Below, piece by piece: positions 48,509-57,942 of a stretch of DNA of 64,000 nucleotides. The DNA lies in assembly GCA_049516595.1 (NCBI GenBank), contig JBEKSY010000008.1, forward strand, positions 1 through 64,000, in the 5' to 3' direction. The translations under genes and the position numbers were made by a program. The notes below the pieces were generated by a model that saw only the letters and a program-made list of their open reading frames with translations, made no database searches and was not told the DNA's origin. How positions within the stretch are numbered: position 1 is the first letter of the stretch; every line of letters begins with the position of its first letter. The stretch comes from JBEKHT01 sp049516595. GTDB taxonomy: Bacteria; Chloroflexota; Anaerolineae; Anaerolineales; RBG-16-64-43.

Positions 48509-51025
48509 CTAAGTCCGGGCCTGTGTGGGTCTTCGCGGTGCGCGCCGCGAGGGCGCGGCTTCTCGGGCCGTCCGAGAAGAGGCCCCATTCCTCGAATTGC
48601 CGTCCTCCGCCGGGTGAATGGCGACTGCCAACACCTCATCCATGTGCGTGACCAGCTTGAGTGTCAGTTCGGCTCGCACTTTCTGAGGCACTTCTACCAA
48701 GTCCTTTTCATTCCGGGCTGGCAGGATGACCGTCTTGAGGCCGATCCGATGTGCCGCCAGCACCTTCTCGCGCACCCCGCCGACGGGCAGGACCCTGCCG
48801 CGTAGCGTGATTTCGCCGGTCATGCCCACTTCCTTGTGAACCCGACGCCCGGTGAAGGCCGAGATGAGGGCGGTGGCAATCGTGATCCCCGCGCTGGGTC
48901 CATCTTTTGGAATGGCCCCCTCGGGAACGTGAATATGCACATCCGTTTTCTCGAACCGCTGAGGATCAATCGCCCACTGGCGAGCGCGTGCTTTCAGGAA
49001 GGAGATGGCCGCCTGGGCGGATTCCTGCATGACTTCTCCGACCTGGCCGGTGATTTGAAGGTTCCCCTTGCCTTCCAGCAGGGCGACTTCGACCGGCATG
49101 GTGTCCCCGCCCGCTTCGGTCCAGGCCAGGGCGGTCGCGACCCCCACCTCGTCTTTCTTCTCCGCCTCGAGCATGAAGAACTGCGGCGGGCCCAGAAAGC
49201 GGGGCACGCTGGCGACGCCCACTCTGCGTGGGACCTCCTGCCCCTCCGCCTTTTTCCGAGCCAGCTTCCGCAGGATGCGACCAATTTCACGCTCCAGGTT
49301 GCGAACCCCGGCTTCCCAGGTGTACTCGCGGATAATGCGCCGGACCGTCGCGTCGGGCAGGGTGAGCTTCTCCCCCTCCAGCCCATTTTCGCTCCTCTGC
49401 CGCGGGATCAGGAACATGCGAGCAATGGCGAGCTTTTCCTCTTCGATGTACCCCGGGAACTCTATGACCTCCATGCGATCCTGAAGGGCCGGCGGCACGG
49501 GAGCCAGAATGTTGGCGGTGGTGATGAACATCACCTTGGACAAATCATAGGGCACATCGAGATAGTGATCCTCAAATGAGAAGTTCTGCTCTGGATCCAG
49601 CACTTCGAGCAGAGCCGCCGCGGGATCACCGCGGAAGTCGGCGCCCAGCTTGTCGATCTCGTCCAACATGAAGAGGGGGTTCACTGTGGCCGCGCGCCTC
49701 ATGGTCTGCAGGATCCGACCCGGCAGGGCCCCAATGTAAGTCCGGCGGTGCCCGCGGATCTCCGCTTCGTCCCGCACTCCGCCGAGGGAAACCCGCACGA
49801 ACTTGCGGCCCAGCGCCTCGCCGATCGACTTCCCAAGAGAGGTCTTGCCCGTCCCCGGCGGGCCAACGAAACAAAGGATCGGCTGTTTCTGTTTCTCTGG
49901 GGCGAGGCTCCGCACCGCGATGTATTCCAGAATGCGCTCTTTCGCCCTCGGCAGGCCATAATGACGCTCATCCAGCACGCGGGCGGCGTTCTTGACGTCC
50001 AGGTTGTCTTGCGTGCCCTTGCTCCAAGGCAGCTCGACCAACCAGTCCAGGTAGGTGCGGACGATGGCAACCTCCGGGGCCATGGAGGGCATTTGGACGA
50101 GACGTTCCAGCTCCTTCACAGCCTTTTCATGGACTTCCGACGGCATGCCGGCGGCCTCGATGGCCTTGCGGACCCCAGCCAGTTCCTTGGTCCAGCTGTC
50201 CGCCTCTCCCAACTCGTTCTGGATCGCCTTAATCTGCTCGCGCAGGTAGTACTCCCGTTGGGTTCGATCGACCTCGCTCTGGACGCGGGTATGGATGCGG
50301 TTCTCCAGTTCGAGCACATCCAGTTCTCGGCCGAGAAGAATGCTCAAACGTTGAAGCCTTTGGCCCGGGTCGATGATCTCCAGGACCTGCTGTCGCTCGG
50401 CGACAGGAATTCCCAAGGCCGAGGCGATCAGATCGGCGAGCCAGCCCGGCTCTTCGACATTCATCGCGAAAACATAGGCCTCCTCCGGGAGGCTGCGGTT
50501 GAGTTGGACGACTTTCTCGAACAAAGCCAGCACGGCCCGCATTAAGGCTTCGGTCTCGCGGCTCTTTTCTTTGGACTCAAAGATAGGGCGAGCTTTCACC
50601 CGCAGGTAGGGTCGGGTCTGCACGAATTCTGCGACCGCCAGGCGCCTGCGCCCTTGGGCCAGAACGGTGGTGGAGCCGTCGGGCATGTGCAGAATTCGAC
50701 CGACTGCTGTCTCCGTCCCAAGGGCATGCAGGTCCTGAGGAGCGGGCTCGGAAACCTCTGGATCGAGTTGGAGCAGGGCCAGGACCGTCTCCCCCGCCGC
50801 CTGAGCTGCCTCAATCGCCGCCAGGGTAGACTCGCGGCCCACAAACAGGGGACTGACCATCCGCGGGAACATGACCATGTCCCGCAGCGGAAGCACGGCG
50901 CAGCTGACTAGGCCTTCCGCGTCCAGCGGCGCGTCATGGACTCGCTGCAGTTCTTCGGTTCGGTTCCCCAAGACCTCGGTGAACTCGGACCGCAACTGCC
51001 AATCACGAAAGTCCGGACTACTCAT
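48509..51025 (-). CDS. lon: Lon ATP-dependent protease
   Basis: Encodes 838 residues. The N-terminal substrate-binding domain (about 40-240) begins LPLRDMVMFPRMVSPLFVGRE. The AAA+ domain has Walker A (FVGPPGTGKTSLGKSI) and Walker B (FMLDEIDKLG). The C-terminal Ser-Lys protease domain has Ser in KDGPSAGITIATAL and Lys in VGGVREKVLAAHR. A basic, Arg/Ala-rich tail of about 25 residues is extra. The start is ATG 51025, overlapping the folC stop by 8 nt; the frame is open to 51301 without similarity. It degrades misfolded and regulatory proteins. Confidence 0.96.
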   Translation of the reverse strand: MSSPDFRDWQLRSEFTEVLGNRTEELQRVHDAPLDAEGLVSCAVLPLRDMVMFPRMVSPLFVGRESTLAAIEAAQAAGETVLALLQLDPEVSEPAPQDLHALGTETAVGRILHMPDGSTTVLAQGRRRLAVAEFVQTRPYLRVKARPIFESKEKSRETEALMRAVLALFEKVVQLNRSLPEEAYVFAMNVEEPGWLADLIASALGIPVAERQQVLEIIDPGQRLQRLSILLGRELDVLELENRIHTRVQSEVDRTQREYYLREQIKAIQNELGEADSWTKELAGVRKAIEAAGMPSEVHEKAVKELERLVQMPSMAPEVAIVRTYLDWLVELPWSKGTQDNLDVKNAARVLDERHYGLPRAKERILEYIAVRSLAPEKQKQPILCFVGPPGTGKTSLGKSIGEALGRKFVRVSLGGVRDEAEIRGHRRTYIGALPGRILQTMRRAATVNPLFMLDEIDKLGADFRGDPAAALLEVLDPEQNFSFEDHYLDVPYDLSKVMFITTANILAPVPPALQDRMEVIEFPGYIEEEKLAIARMFLIPRQRSENGLEGEKLTLPDATVRRIIREYTWEAGVRNLEREIGRILRKLARKKAEGQEVPRRVGVASVPRFLGPPQFFMLEAEKKDEVGVATALAWTEAGGDTMPVEVALLEGKGNLQITGQVGEVMQESAQAAISFLKARARQWAIDPQRFEKTDVHIHVPEGAIPKDGPSAGITIATALISAFTGRRVHKEVGMTGEITLRGRVLPVGGVREKVLAAHRIGLKTVILPARNEKDLVEVPQKVRAELTLKLVTHMDEVLAVAIHPAEDGNSRNGASSRTAREAAPSRRAPRRPTQART

Positions 51026-52463
51026 CTCCCGATCCTTCCAGCGGCCGGCGAGGCACGATCCTCTGCTGAACCCGTCGGCTGGCCTCGGATTCCCATGCCT
51101 CGGGCCAGGCCGCCAGCACCGCCGCCGAGACGAACATGCTCCCGGCTGAGAGGACGACATCTTCCTCTCCGGCCAGTTCGAGCGCACGCCGCAATGCGTC
51201 CGCCACCGGCAGGCGGACCTCAACCGGGCAGCCGCGAGTGCGGATCCGCCCCGCCAAGTCGTCCGGTTCAGACGCCCGCGGATGGTCGGCATGCGTGACA
51301 ACCACGCGCGAGATGCGAGGGATCAACTCGTCAAGGATCCCGTCAATGTCCTTGTCCACGGATGCCCCAAAGATGAGGACCACCTTCCTGGCGGGGAAGT
51401 AGTCATCGAGCGCGGTGCGCAACCGGCTTGCCGAGTCCCGGTTGTGGGCCGAATCAACCACCACGAACGGGAAGCGGTGGAGAACCTGGAACCGGGCCGG
51501 CCACTCCACGCTGCGAAAACCCTCGCGGATCGCCTCCTCCGTGACCGGCAAGCCCCGATCCTGAGCCGCCTGGAGGGCCGCGTAGGCCACGGCCGCGTTG
51601 ATCACCTGGTGGTAGCCGAGCAAGGGGATCTCGTAGCGAGGCGGGACCCATTCCAGTTCCTTCCCATCGTCCAGGAAACTGTTCACCCGTTCCTGTTCGG
51701 CCGCCGACCAGATGAATAGGGACTGGCCGTCGAGCGAATGGGTGCGCGGAGCGAAGTGCCAGTCGCCCCCCACCTGCACCAAAGGGGATTGGCGCTCCTC
51801 CGCGATGGACCGCAGGACCCGAAGCGCCTCTGTACTCTGGGGCGCGATGACCACAGGCACGCCGGGCTTGATGATCCCAGCCTTTTCCCGGGCAATCTCC
51901 GCCAAGGTGTGGCCCAGGAGATGGGTGTGATCCAGGGAAAGCGAGGTGATTACGGAAACCAGAGGATGAACCACATTGGTGGCATCCAAGCGCCCACCCA
52001 ACCCCACCTCGACCACCGCCGCGTCGACCTTCTCCCGGGCAAAGTAGAGAAAGGCCAGGGCCGTTGTGATCTCAAAGGTCGTGAGCCGCGGCACCGTCTC
52101 CACGACGGGCCGGATCTCCTCCACCAGTTCGGCCAGGCGTTCGTGGGGGAGGTCATGCCCGTCCGCCTGGATTCGTTCCGCATAGTCCACCAGGTGAGGC
52201 GAGGTGTAGAAGCCGGTCCGGTAACCCGCCGCACGCAGCGCCGAAGCACAGAGAGCCGACACCGATCCCTTGCCTTTGGTCCCGGCGACGTGGATCACCT
52301 TGTAGGAGCGCTCCGGATTGGAAAGCTTCTGGAGCAATTCGCGCATGCGGGCGAGGTCGAAGGTTGCCGGGGAGTAGCGATAGGAACGCTGCAGGCTGTA
52401 GTCTACAAACGAGTAAAGGTAGTCGAGGGCCTCATCATAAGTCATCGGGGACATGGAGGTCAT
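51018..52463 (-). CDS. folC: Bifunctional folylpolyglutamate/dihydrofolate synthase
   Basis: Encodes 481 residues. It adds glutamate to folates. The ATP-binding loop is VIHVAGTKGKGSVSALCASAL. FYTSPHLVDYAERI and the metal/ATP region SLDHTHLLGHTLAEIAREKAGIIKPGVPVV are typical, as is the C-terminal VVVDSAHNRDSASRLRTAL with the conserved HN. The N-terminal MTYDEALDYLYSFVDY is the family start; the exact Met (52463 or 52445) is uncertain because neither has a strong ribosome site. It overlaps lon at the 3' end. Confidence 0.93.
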   Translation of the reverse strand: MTSMSPMTYDEALDYLYSFVDYSLQRSYRYSPATFDLARMRELLQKLSNPERSYKVIHVAGTKGKGSVSALCASALRAAGYRTGFYTSPHLVDYAERIQADGHDLPHERLAELVEEIRPVVETVPRLTTFEITTALAFLYFAREKVDAAVVEVGLGGRLDATNVVHPLVSVITSLSLDHTHLLGHTLAEIAREKAGIIKPGVPVVIAPQSTEALRVLRSIAEERQSPLVQVGGDWHFAPRTHSLDGQSLFIWSAAEQERVNSFLDDGKELEWVPPRYEIPLLGYHQVINAAVAYAALQAAQDRGLPVTEEAIREGFRSVEWPARFQVLHRFPFVVVDSAHNRDSASRLRTALDDYFPARKVVLIFGASVDKDIDGILDELIPRISRVVVTHADHPRASEPDDLAGRIRTRGCPVEVRLPVADALRRALELAGEEDVVLSAGSMFVSAAVLAAWPEAWESEASRRVQQRIVPRRPLEGSGDE

Positions 52464-52569
52464 TCTAACCGTTCGGCTGCGAAGTTACAAGGAGAGCGAC
52501 CCTGAGGTTGTGAAAGCATGCCGACTTCTTCACGGCACGGGGATGAGACAGCCTCAGAGGATGCGGAGC

Positions 52570-55500
52570 TTAGCCCGAAAGCGGCAGGGACAGGTAGAAA
52601 GTGCTTCCTTTCCCCAACTGGCTCTCGACCCACACGCGGCCTTGGTGCCAGTCGGAGATGGATTTGACGATCGCCAACCCTAGGCCCCAGCCCGGCTGAG
52701 AAGAGGGATCGCGGTTCCGTGCGTGGTAGAAACGTTCGAAGATCCGGCCCTGGTCGCCGGGAGCAATGCCCGAGCCGGTGTCTTGCACAGCTATCAACAT
52801 CTGCTGGTCTCGAACTTCGGCCCGCACTTGCACGGATCCCCCTGCCCGGTTGAAGCGGATAGCATTGTCCACGAGATTCCCCAGCGCCCGCTCCAGCAGC
52901 GCCGCGTCCGCTTGGATCTTGGGCAGCTGATCCGGGAGAGACACGGCCACCTGGACGCCTCGCGACCCAGCTTCGCTGCGGAAATCCTCAACCACCCGGA
53001 CCACCAGCTCGCGGATCTCGACCGCTTCCCGTTTGGCTTCGACTCCCCTTTCAATCCGACCCAGGTCCAGCAAATCCTCGACCAGACGCGTCGTGTTCTG
53101 CACAGCCGCGCGAATCCGGCCGATATACTCCTGCTGGGCGGAATTGACTGGGCCAAGTACCTCGAGCATGTTCGCGAGGCCCCCGATCTGGGTGAGCGGC
53201 CGGCGCAGGTCATGACTCACCGTGTGCACGAATTCCGATTTCAAGTCCTCAAGCTGCCTGAAACGGGTCACATCTTGGATCAGACAAACCTGGCCCAGCG
53301 AGCCTGAGCCTGTCCCGGGCACATTTCCCACGGACACCAGCAACCTTCGCCCGTCCGCTCCAGGCAGTTCGAGATTCCCCCCACCGGGGGTGGAACCGCG
53401 CAGCATCTTGGACAGTTCGGCCAGGGCGCCGTGCTCCAGGAGAACCTGGCCCGTTTCGGGCAGAGGGGTTCCCAGCAACTCCCGGGCGGCAGCGTTGGAG
53501 AATAGCAGCCGTCCATCGGCATCGGTCATCAGCACCCCATCCGGAATGGCCGACAGAATCGCCTCCAGCCTTTGCCTCCCGCCCTCGGAGGCCTCGAGCA
53601 GTCGAGCATTCGAGGCAGCCACGGCCACCTGGCTGGCCAGCCCGGCCAGGAGGTCCAGCGTGCTCTGATCAAACACTTGCGGTTGGGCAAAGGCCAGCCA
53701 CAGGGCGCCGTAGAAGCGGTCCGATTGCATAAGGCGGAAGGCGAGCAAAGCGCCCAGCTGAGCGGTGAAGTAGGAAGGGAAGAGATTCCCTTCCCGACCG
53801 AGGTTGCCGACAGCCCAGGGCGAACGCTCCCTCACCAGGGACACCACGTACTCGTCCAGCGAGGCCATCTTCTCGGCCAGATCTCCCTGTGAGAACTCGC
53901 GGTAGCCAGAGGCCGAAGCGGGGGAAGAGACCAGGACGACACGGGCCCCGCCCGCTCCGCTGGCCGCGAGGGCCCCCTGCAGGATCGTCCGGCAAGCTTC
54001 TTGCAAGTCGAGCTGGCTGGCTACGGTCTGACTTGCGCGCAGGAGCAGGTCCTGATCGCGCCCTTGCCTTTTCAAATTGCGCTGCATGGTCTCGAAGGCG
54101 CGGCCCAGGACGCCGAACTCATCCTCCCCTTGCACCTCCACCCGTCGATCCAGGTCGCCAGCCGCAATCCCCTCCGCGGCCGTGACCAAGCCCCTGAGCG
54201 GCTGGGTGATCCGCTGCGCAATGAGCATCACCAGGAGTTGGGTCATCACGGTGACCAGGAGAATCAGCAGGCCAACCCGTGTTCCCACGCCGAGAGAAGC
54301 CCGAAACGCATTCTCCTCGGGCACGCGGATTGCGACCTCCCAATTCGGATACGACATCGGGGAAAGGTAACTTAGCCTGCGTCGTCCATCCGAAGTGGTA
54401 TCCAGGTACCATGAGCCGCCTTGTTCGTCATGCCCGACCGCATTCTGTTCAATCCAGGGCTCGGCCTGCGCAGGATAAAGGACATTCCCCTGCGCGTCGA
54501 GCAAGAGACCTTGTGAGCCGCTGATCCACTGGAATGAAGTCCGGACCGGAGAAAGGAGAGGATTAATCTCAAGCGAAGTGCGTCCAATCAGAAAGCCGAG
54601 CACTTGTCCTTGAGGGCCCAGAACTGGCTGGATCATGGAAAGCCAAGGGTTGTCGGAACCCTGCATGTCAGTCCAGCCCAGCCAGGCTGTGCCCTTGAGC
54701 GCCTGTTGGCATCCCTGATTCTCTCCGGGTTCGCCACAGAGAGGATCGGGCAGCGAAGGATAGACAGCAACCACGTGGTTCGAGTTGGTTAGGTAGGCGA
54801 GTTGCTGAAAGTAGGCCGGCTGCTGCAGCCGGTCCGACAGGTAGGACTGCAAAGCGTCCGGCGAGCCCTGCAGGCGCAGGACATCATTGCCCATTTCCTG
54901 GAGCAGGGTCTGTCCGGTCATCAGCGAGACGGACAAATCGCTTCCGGCCCCCTGGGAAGCTAGCCGGACCTGCTCCAGAAGAGCATCCTGTGCCTGGACC
55001 CGCGACTGGGTGATGGTCGCAGCCAGGATCAGAACCGCCATCAAGGCCAGAGGCAGGGTGAGCCAAAGGCTCAAGTGCCAGACGAGGCTCCGTTGAAACC
55101 AGGCAGGTCGGATCCTCGAGGGCACCGGCCAATATCTCGCTAGGAGCAACCTCAACCCCTGCGCCATAAGTCCGCCCGCCGCGAATTCGATCACGACCAC
55201 CAGCGTGTGCCCGGGGAGCCGGGAGAGAACGAAATCCGTGCTCACGACCAGGTCGCCGCGGGCATAGCCGTAGTCGGTCAGGAGTCGAAGCACGAGGGCA
55301 AACGGCACAGACCCCAAGCAGGCGCCGATCGGGTGCCGCAGGAAAGCGAAGAACCGTCCGGCGTAGTCCTGCCGCAGGAACCAAGCCACGCTCCAAGCGA
55401 CCAGGCCGTATTCGAGGATGGTCAAGGCCTGGTGCGTGTCGAGCACGGCTCGCTCGCCGCCGACGATTAAACCCAGCGTGATGGCAGGTAGGGGCCCCAG

Positions 55501-55812
55501 AAAGCCGGCCCCCAGGGCGATCGGAACAACCGCGACCAGTCCTGCCAGGGGTCCCGGTGGGGTCAGGGGAATGCCCGGCAAGGTAGGCAGGCCAGTCACC
55601 GGGATGCGCACGACGGCGACCCCTGCCAAGCCTGCGGCGAGAATTGCAAGCACCAGCCAAACGCCTCTCTGAGCCCGCCCGAGATTCCTGGCGTCAGGCA
55701 GAGACTGAATGGAGGCGATCGCCAGGAGGAGAGCAAGGAAAAGGAGAACCGGGAGTTGGAAGGGCAGGATCGGGATCTGAGGGATCCCCTGGAGCCAGAA
55801 TTCAAAGGTCAT
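52570..55812 (-). CDS. Large hybrid sensor histidine kinase (membrane, sensor, HAMP, GAF, PAS, HisKA, HATPase)
   Basis: Encodes 1080 residues. About seven hydrophobic helices cover residues 10-255. After another helix comes an extracytoplasmic sensor region (about 285-500), a helix (about 515-540) and a HAMP domain (RITQPLRGLVTAAEGIAAGDLDRRV). A GAF-like domain (about 605-750), a PAS domain (AILSAIPDGVLMTDADGRLLFSNAAAREL) and the HisKA His box (EFVHTVSHDLRRPLTQIGG) follow. The ATPase ends with NLVDNAIRFN, DTGSGIAPGDQGRIFERFYHA and GWGLGLAIVK. The partner could be the divergent CpaE-like receiver protein at 56012. Confidence 0.92.
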   Translation of the reverse strand: MTFEFWLQGIPQIPILPFQLPVLLFLALLLAIASIQSLPDARNLGRAQRGVWLVLAILAAGLAGVAVVRIPVTGLPTLPGIPLTPPGPLAGLVAVVPIALGAGFLGPLPAITLGLIVGGERAVLDTHQALTILEYGLVAWSVAWFLRQDYAGRFFAFLRHPIGACLGSVPFALVLRLLTDYGYARGDLVVSTDFVLSRLPGHTLVVVIEFAAGGLMAQGLRLLLARYWPVPSRIRPAWFQRSLVWHLSLWLTLPLALMAVLILAATITQSRVQAQDALLEQVRLASQGAGSDLSVSLMTGQTLLQEMGNDVLRLQGSPDALQSYLSDRLQQPAYFQQLAYLTNSNHVVAVYPSLPDPLCGEPGENQGCQQALKGTAWLGWTDMQGSDNPWLSMIQPVLGPQGQVLGFLIGRTSLEINPLLSPVRTSFQWISGSQGLLLDAQGNVLYPAQAEPWIEQNAVGHDEQGGSWYLDTTSDGRRRLSYLSPMSYPNWEVAIRVPEENAFRASLGVGTRVGLLILLVTVMTQLLVMLIAQRITQPLRGLVTAAEGIAAGDLDRRVEVQGEDEFGVLGRAFETMQRNLKRQGRDQDLLLRASQTVASQLDLQEACRTILQGALAASGAGGARVVLVSSPASASGYREFSQGDLAEKMASLDEYVVSLVRERSPWAVGNLGREGNLFPSYFTAQLGALLAFRLMQSDRFYGALWLAFAQPQVFDQSTLDLLAGLASQVAVAASNARLLEASEGGRQRLEAILSAIPDGVLMTDADGRLLFSNAAARELLGTPLPETGQVLLEHGALAELSKMLRGSTPGGGNLELPGADGRRLLVSVGNVPGTGSGSLGQVCLIQDVTRFRQLEDLKSEFVHTVSHDLRRPLTQIGGLANMLEVLGPVNSAQQEYIGRIRAAVQNTTRLVEDLLDLGRIERGVEAKREAVEIRELVVRVVEDFRSEAGSRGVQVAVSLPDQLPKIQADAALLERALGNLVDNAIRFNRAGGSVQVRAEVRDQQMLIAVQDTGSGIAPGDQGRIFERFYHARNRDPSSQPGWGLGLAIVKSISDWHQGRVWVESQLGKGSTFYLSLPLSG

Positions 55813-55953
55813 GGCAATCCCAGGTGCAAGCCGTGTGCCGCTGCGCTGCGACTACCTCTGTTGGCCAAGCGGGAGGGCATTTCGGACAGACAGGAGGCAT
55901 TTCGTCCTTGGAAGATTATATGCCAAGGACGGCGAGGCAATGGCCCTTGAAAC

Positions 55954-55982
55954 TTGTCGGCCTCCAGCGAATGTGCTAGACT
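55954..55982 (+). promoter_or_regulatory. Putative promoter of the CpaE-like gene
   Basis: TTGTCG (55954-55959) and TAGACT (55977-55982) are 17 nt apart and lie 30 nt upstream of the ATG, in the gap to the divergent sensor kinase gene. Confidence 0.45.
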
Positions 55983-56011
55983 GGGATACTGCGCGCAGGA
56001 GGCCTTGGCGA

Positions 56012-57154
56012 ATGCCCGAGAAGATCCTGATCGTGGACGATGACTTGGACACGCTCAAGCTTGTTGGGATGATGCTGCAGCGGCGCGGCTATTCCATCGT
56101 GGCCGCGGTCAACGGGACCCAGGCGCTCAGCAAGGCCGCCAGTGAGCGACCGGATCTCATCCTGCTCGATGTCATGATGCCGGATCTGGATGGATTCGAG
56201 GTCTGCCGTCGCCTGCGGGCGGATCCCCTATTCGCTTCTGTTCCGATCCTGATGTTCACCGCCAAGGCCCAGGTCGATGACAAGGTCCAGGGTTTTGATG
56301 CGGGCGCGGATGACTACTTGCCCAAGCCCACTCACCCCGCGGAGCTTCTGGCGCATGTGAAGGCCTTGCTGGGGAGATCGAAACCTGCGGCAACGGTCGC
56401 GCCTAGCCAGCGAGCGAGGATTCTGGCCTTCCTTGGGGCCAAGGGGGGGTTGGGCACGACAACCCTCGCCGTCAATCTGGCCGTCCTCTTGGCCAACAAG
56501 AGACTTGACGTCATCCTCTGCGAAATCCGGCCGGGACAATCTATCGGCTCGTTCCTGCTGGGAATCAACCGCCCCTCCGGCTTGACGGCCTTGCTCCAGA
56601 AGCCTCGAGACGACCTGGACGCCAGGACCATCGAAAAGGAGATTGTCGTCCACTCCAGTGGCGCCCGTTTCCTCCTGGGCTCGGCCGATCCGCACGACTA
56701 CGCGCTGCTGAAGGAAACGGATCGCTTGGAGATGATCATCCGCCGATTGGCGATGATGACGCGCTTCTTACTATTGGACCTGGGCAGCGGCTTCTCTCTT
56801 TCAGCGCTGCGGATTCTGCCTCTGGCGGACCAGATTCTCGTGCTTCTGGAGCCGGTACGCTACACGGTGCTCATGGCTCGTTCCCTCATGGCCGACCTGG
56901 AGGCGGCCGGGATGTCTCGGACCAAGGTCGATTTCGTGGTAGCCAACCGGGAGCGCTCGAGCCTGCAAATGGCGCGCTCCAAGATTGAAGAGATGATTGG
57001 CAAGCCAGCCCTGGGAAGCATCACCCCCGCCCCGGAACTGGCCTTTCAATCGGCAGAGAATGGGGTTCCGCTGGTGCTGCACGATCCCAATGCTCTTATT
57101 TCCGATCAAATGCGGCAGCTCGCCGACCGCTTGGCCAGCAAAGCGCCTGCATGA
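56012..57154 (+). CDS. Response-regulator receiver fused to a ParA/MinD-type ATPase (CpaE-like)
   Basis: Encodes 380 residues. The receiver (about 4-122) has VDDDLDTLKLV, phospho-acceptor in LILLDVMMPDLDGFEV and the switch Lys in DDYLPKPTHP. The ATPase (about 135-375) has a deviant Walker A (GAKGGLGTTTLAVNLA), where the usual GKT Lys is Thr, as in CpaE proteins that place pili and secretion machinery. LLLDLGSGFS and ILVLLEPVRYTVLMA follow. ATG 56012 is preceded by AGGAGG. No pilus genes are adjacent. Its stop overlaps the sirtuin ATG. Confidence 0.88.
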   Translation: MPEKILIVDDDLDTLKLVGMMLQRRGYSIVAAVNGTQALSKAASERPDLILLDVMMPDLDGFEVCRRLRADPLFASVPILMFTAKAQVDDKVQGFDAGADDYLPKPTHPAELLAHVKALLGRSKPAATVAPSQRARILAFLGAKGGLGTTTLAVNLAVLLANKRLDVILCEIRPGQSIGSFLLGINRPSGLTALLQKPRDDLDARTIEKEIVVHSSGARFLLGSADPHDYALLKETDRLEMIIRRLAMMTRFLLLDLGSGFSLSALRILPLADQILVLLEPVRYTVLMARSLMADLEAAGMSRTKVDFVVANRERSSLQMARSKIEEMIGKPALGSITPAPELAFQSAENGVPLVLHDPNALISDQMRQLADRLASKAPA

Positions 57155-57942
57155 CCCTCGACCCCAGTTCCCGCAGCGATGGGCCCCAAGCCCTCCAGCT
57201 TGCCCGGGAATTGATCCTCTCCTCGCCCTACACCGTTGCCCTGACGGGTGCGGGCATCTCGACCCCTTCGGGGATTCCGGATTTCCGAAGCCCGGGGTCG
57301 GGTTTGTGGGAGCAGGACGACCCGATGGAGGTCGCCTCGCAGACCGTCTTTCGCTACCATCCGGAACGTTTCTACAACTGGATACGCCCGCTGGCGCAGG
57401 GCTGGATGACCTCGAGACCCAATCCCGCGCATCGGGCTCTGGCCCGCCTGGAAAAAGCCGGGCGCCTGCAATGCGTCGTCACCCAGAACATTGATGACCT
57501 GCACCAGAAAGCGGGCTCGTCCCGTGTCCTTCAGATCCACGGGAATCTCCAGGAAGCCACCTGCATCCGCTGCTACCGTCTCTATTGCTCCGATGTGCTG
57601 AGGCGTTGGCTGCGCGAGCCGACCGGCGTGCCGCGCTGCGAGATCTGCGGCGGAGTCCTAAAACCGAATGTCATCCTCTTTGGAGAACAGCTTGCCCAAC
57701 CCCTTCTCCAGCAAGCCCGTCAGGAATTCCGCAAGGCTCGTCTCGCGCTGGTCGTCGGTTCGTCCCTGGAGGTGACTCCGGCGGCGATGCTGCCTCTGGA
57801 AGCGCTCCAGCATGGCGCTCATTTGATTATCGTCAACCGCATCCCCACCTACCTGGACCCTCGGGCTGACGTCGTCTTCCGGGAGGACGTGGCCAAGGTC
57901 CTTCCCAAACTCTCCGATGAGATCCTCCATGTCGCTCTTTGA
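57151..57942 (+). CDS. NAD-dependent protein deacylase (sirtuin, Sir2)
   Basis: Encodes 263 residues. The NAD-binding motif is ALTGAGISTPSGIPDFRSPGSGLWE, the catalytic His and Asn-Ile-Asp lie in VTQNIDDLHQKAG and LQIHGNLQEATC, and the zinc ribbon is CIRCYRLYC...CEICGG. GSSLEVTPAAMLP and HLIIVNRIPT complete the fold. It removes acyl groups from lysines using NAD. It overlaps the upstream CpaE-like gene (4 nt) and the downstream kinase (14 nt), so the three are co-translated. Confidence 0.95.
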   Translation: MTLDPSSRSDGPQALQLARELILSSPYTVALTGAGISTPSGIPDFRSPGSGLWEQDDPMEVASQTVFRYHPERFYNWIRPLAQGWMTSRPNPAHRALARLEKAGRLQCVVTQNIDDLHQKAGSSRVLQIHGNLQEATCIRCYRLYCSDVLRRWLREPTGVPRCEICGGVLKPNVILFGEQLAQPLLQQARQEFRKARLALVVGSSLEVTPAAMLPLEALQHGAHLIIVNRIPTYLDPRADVVFREDVAKVLPKLSDEILHVAL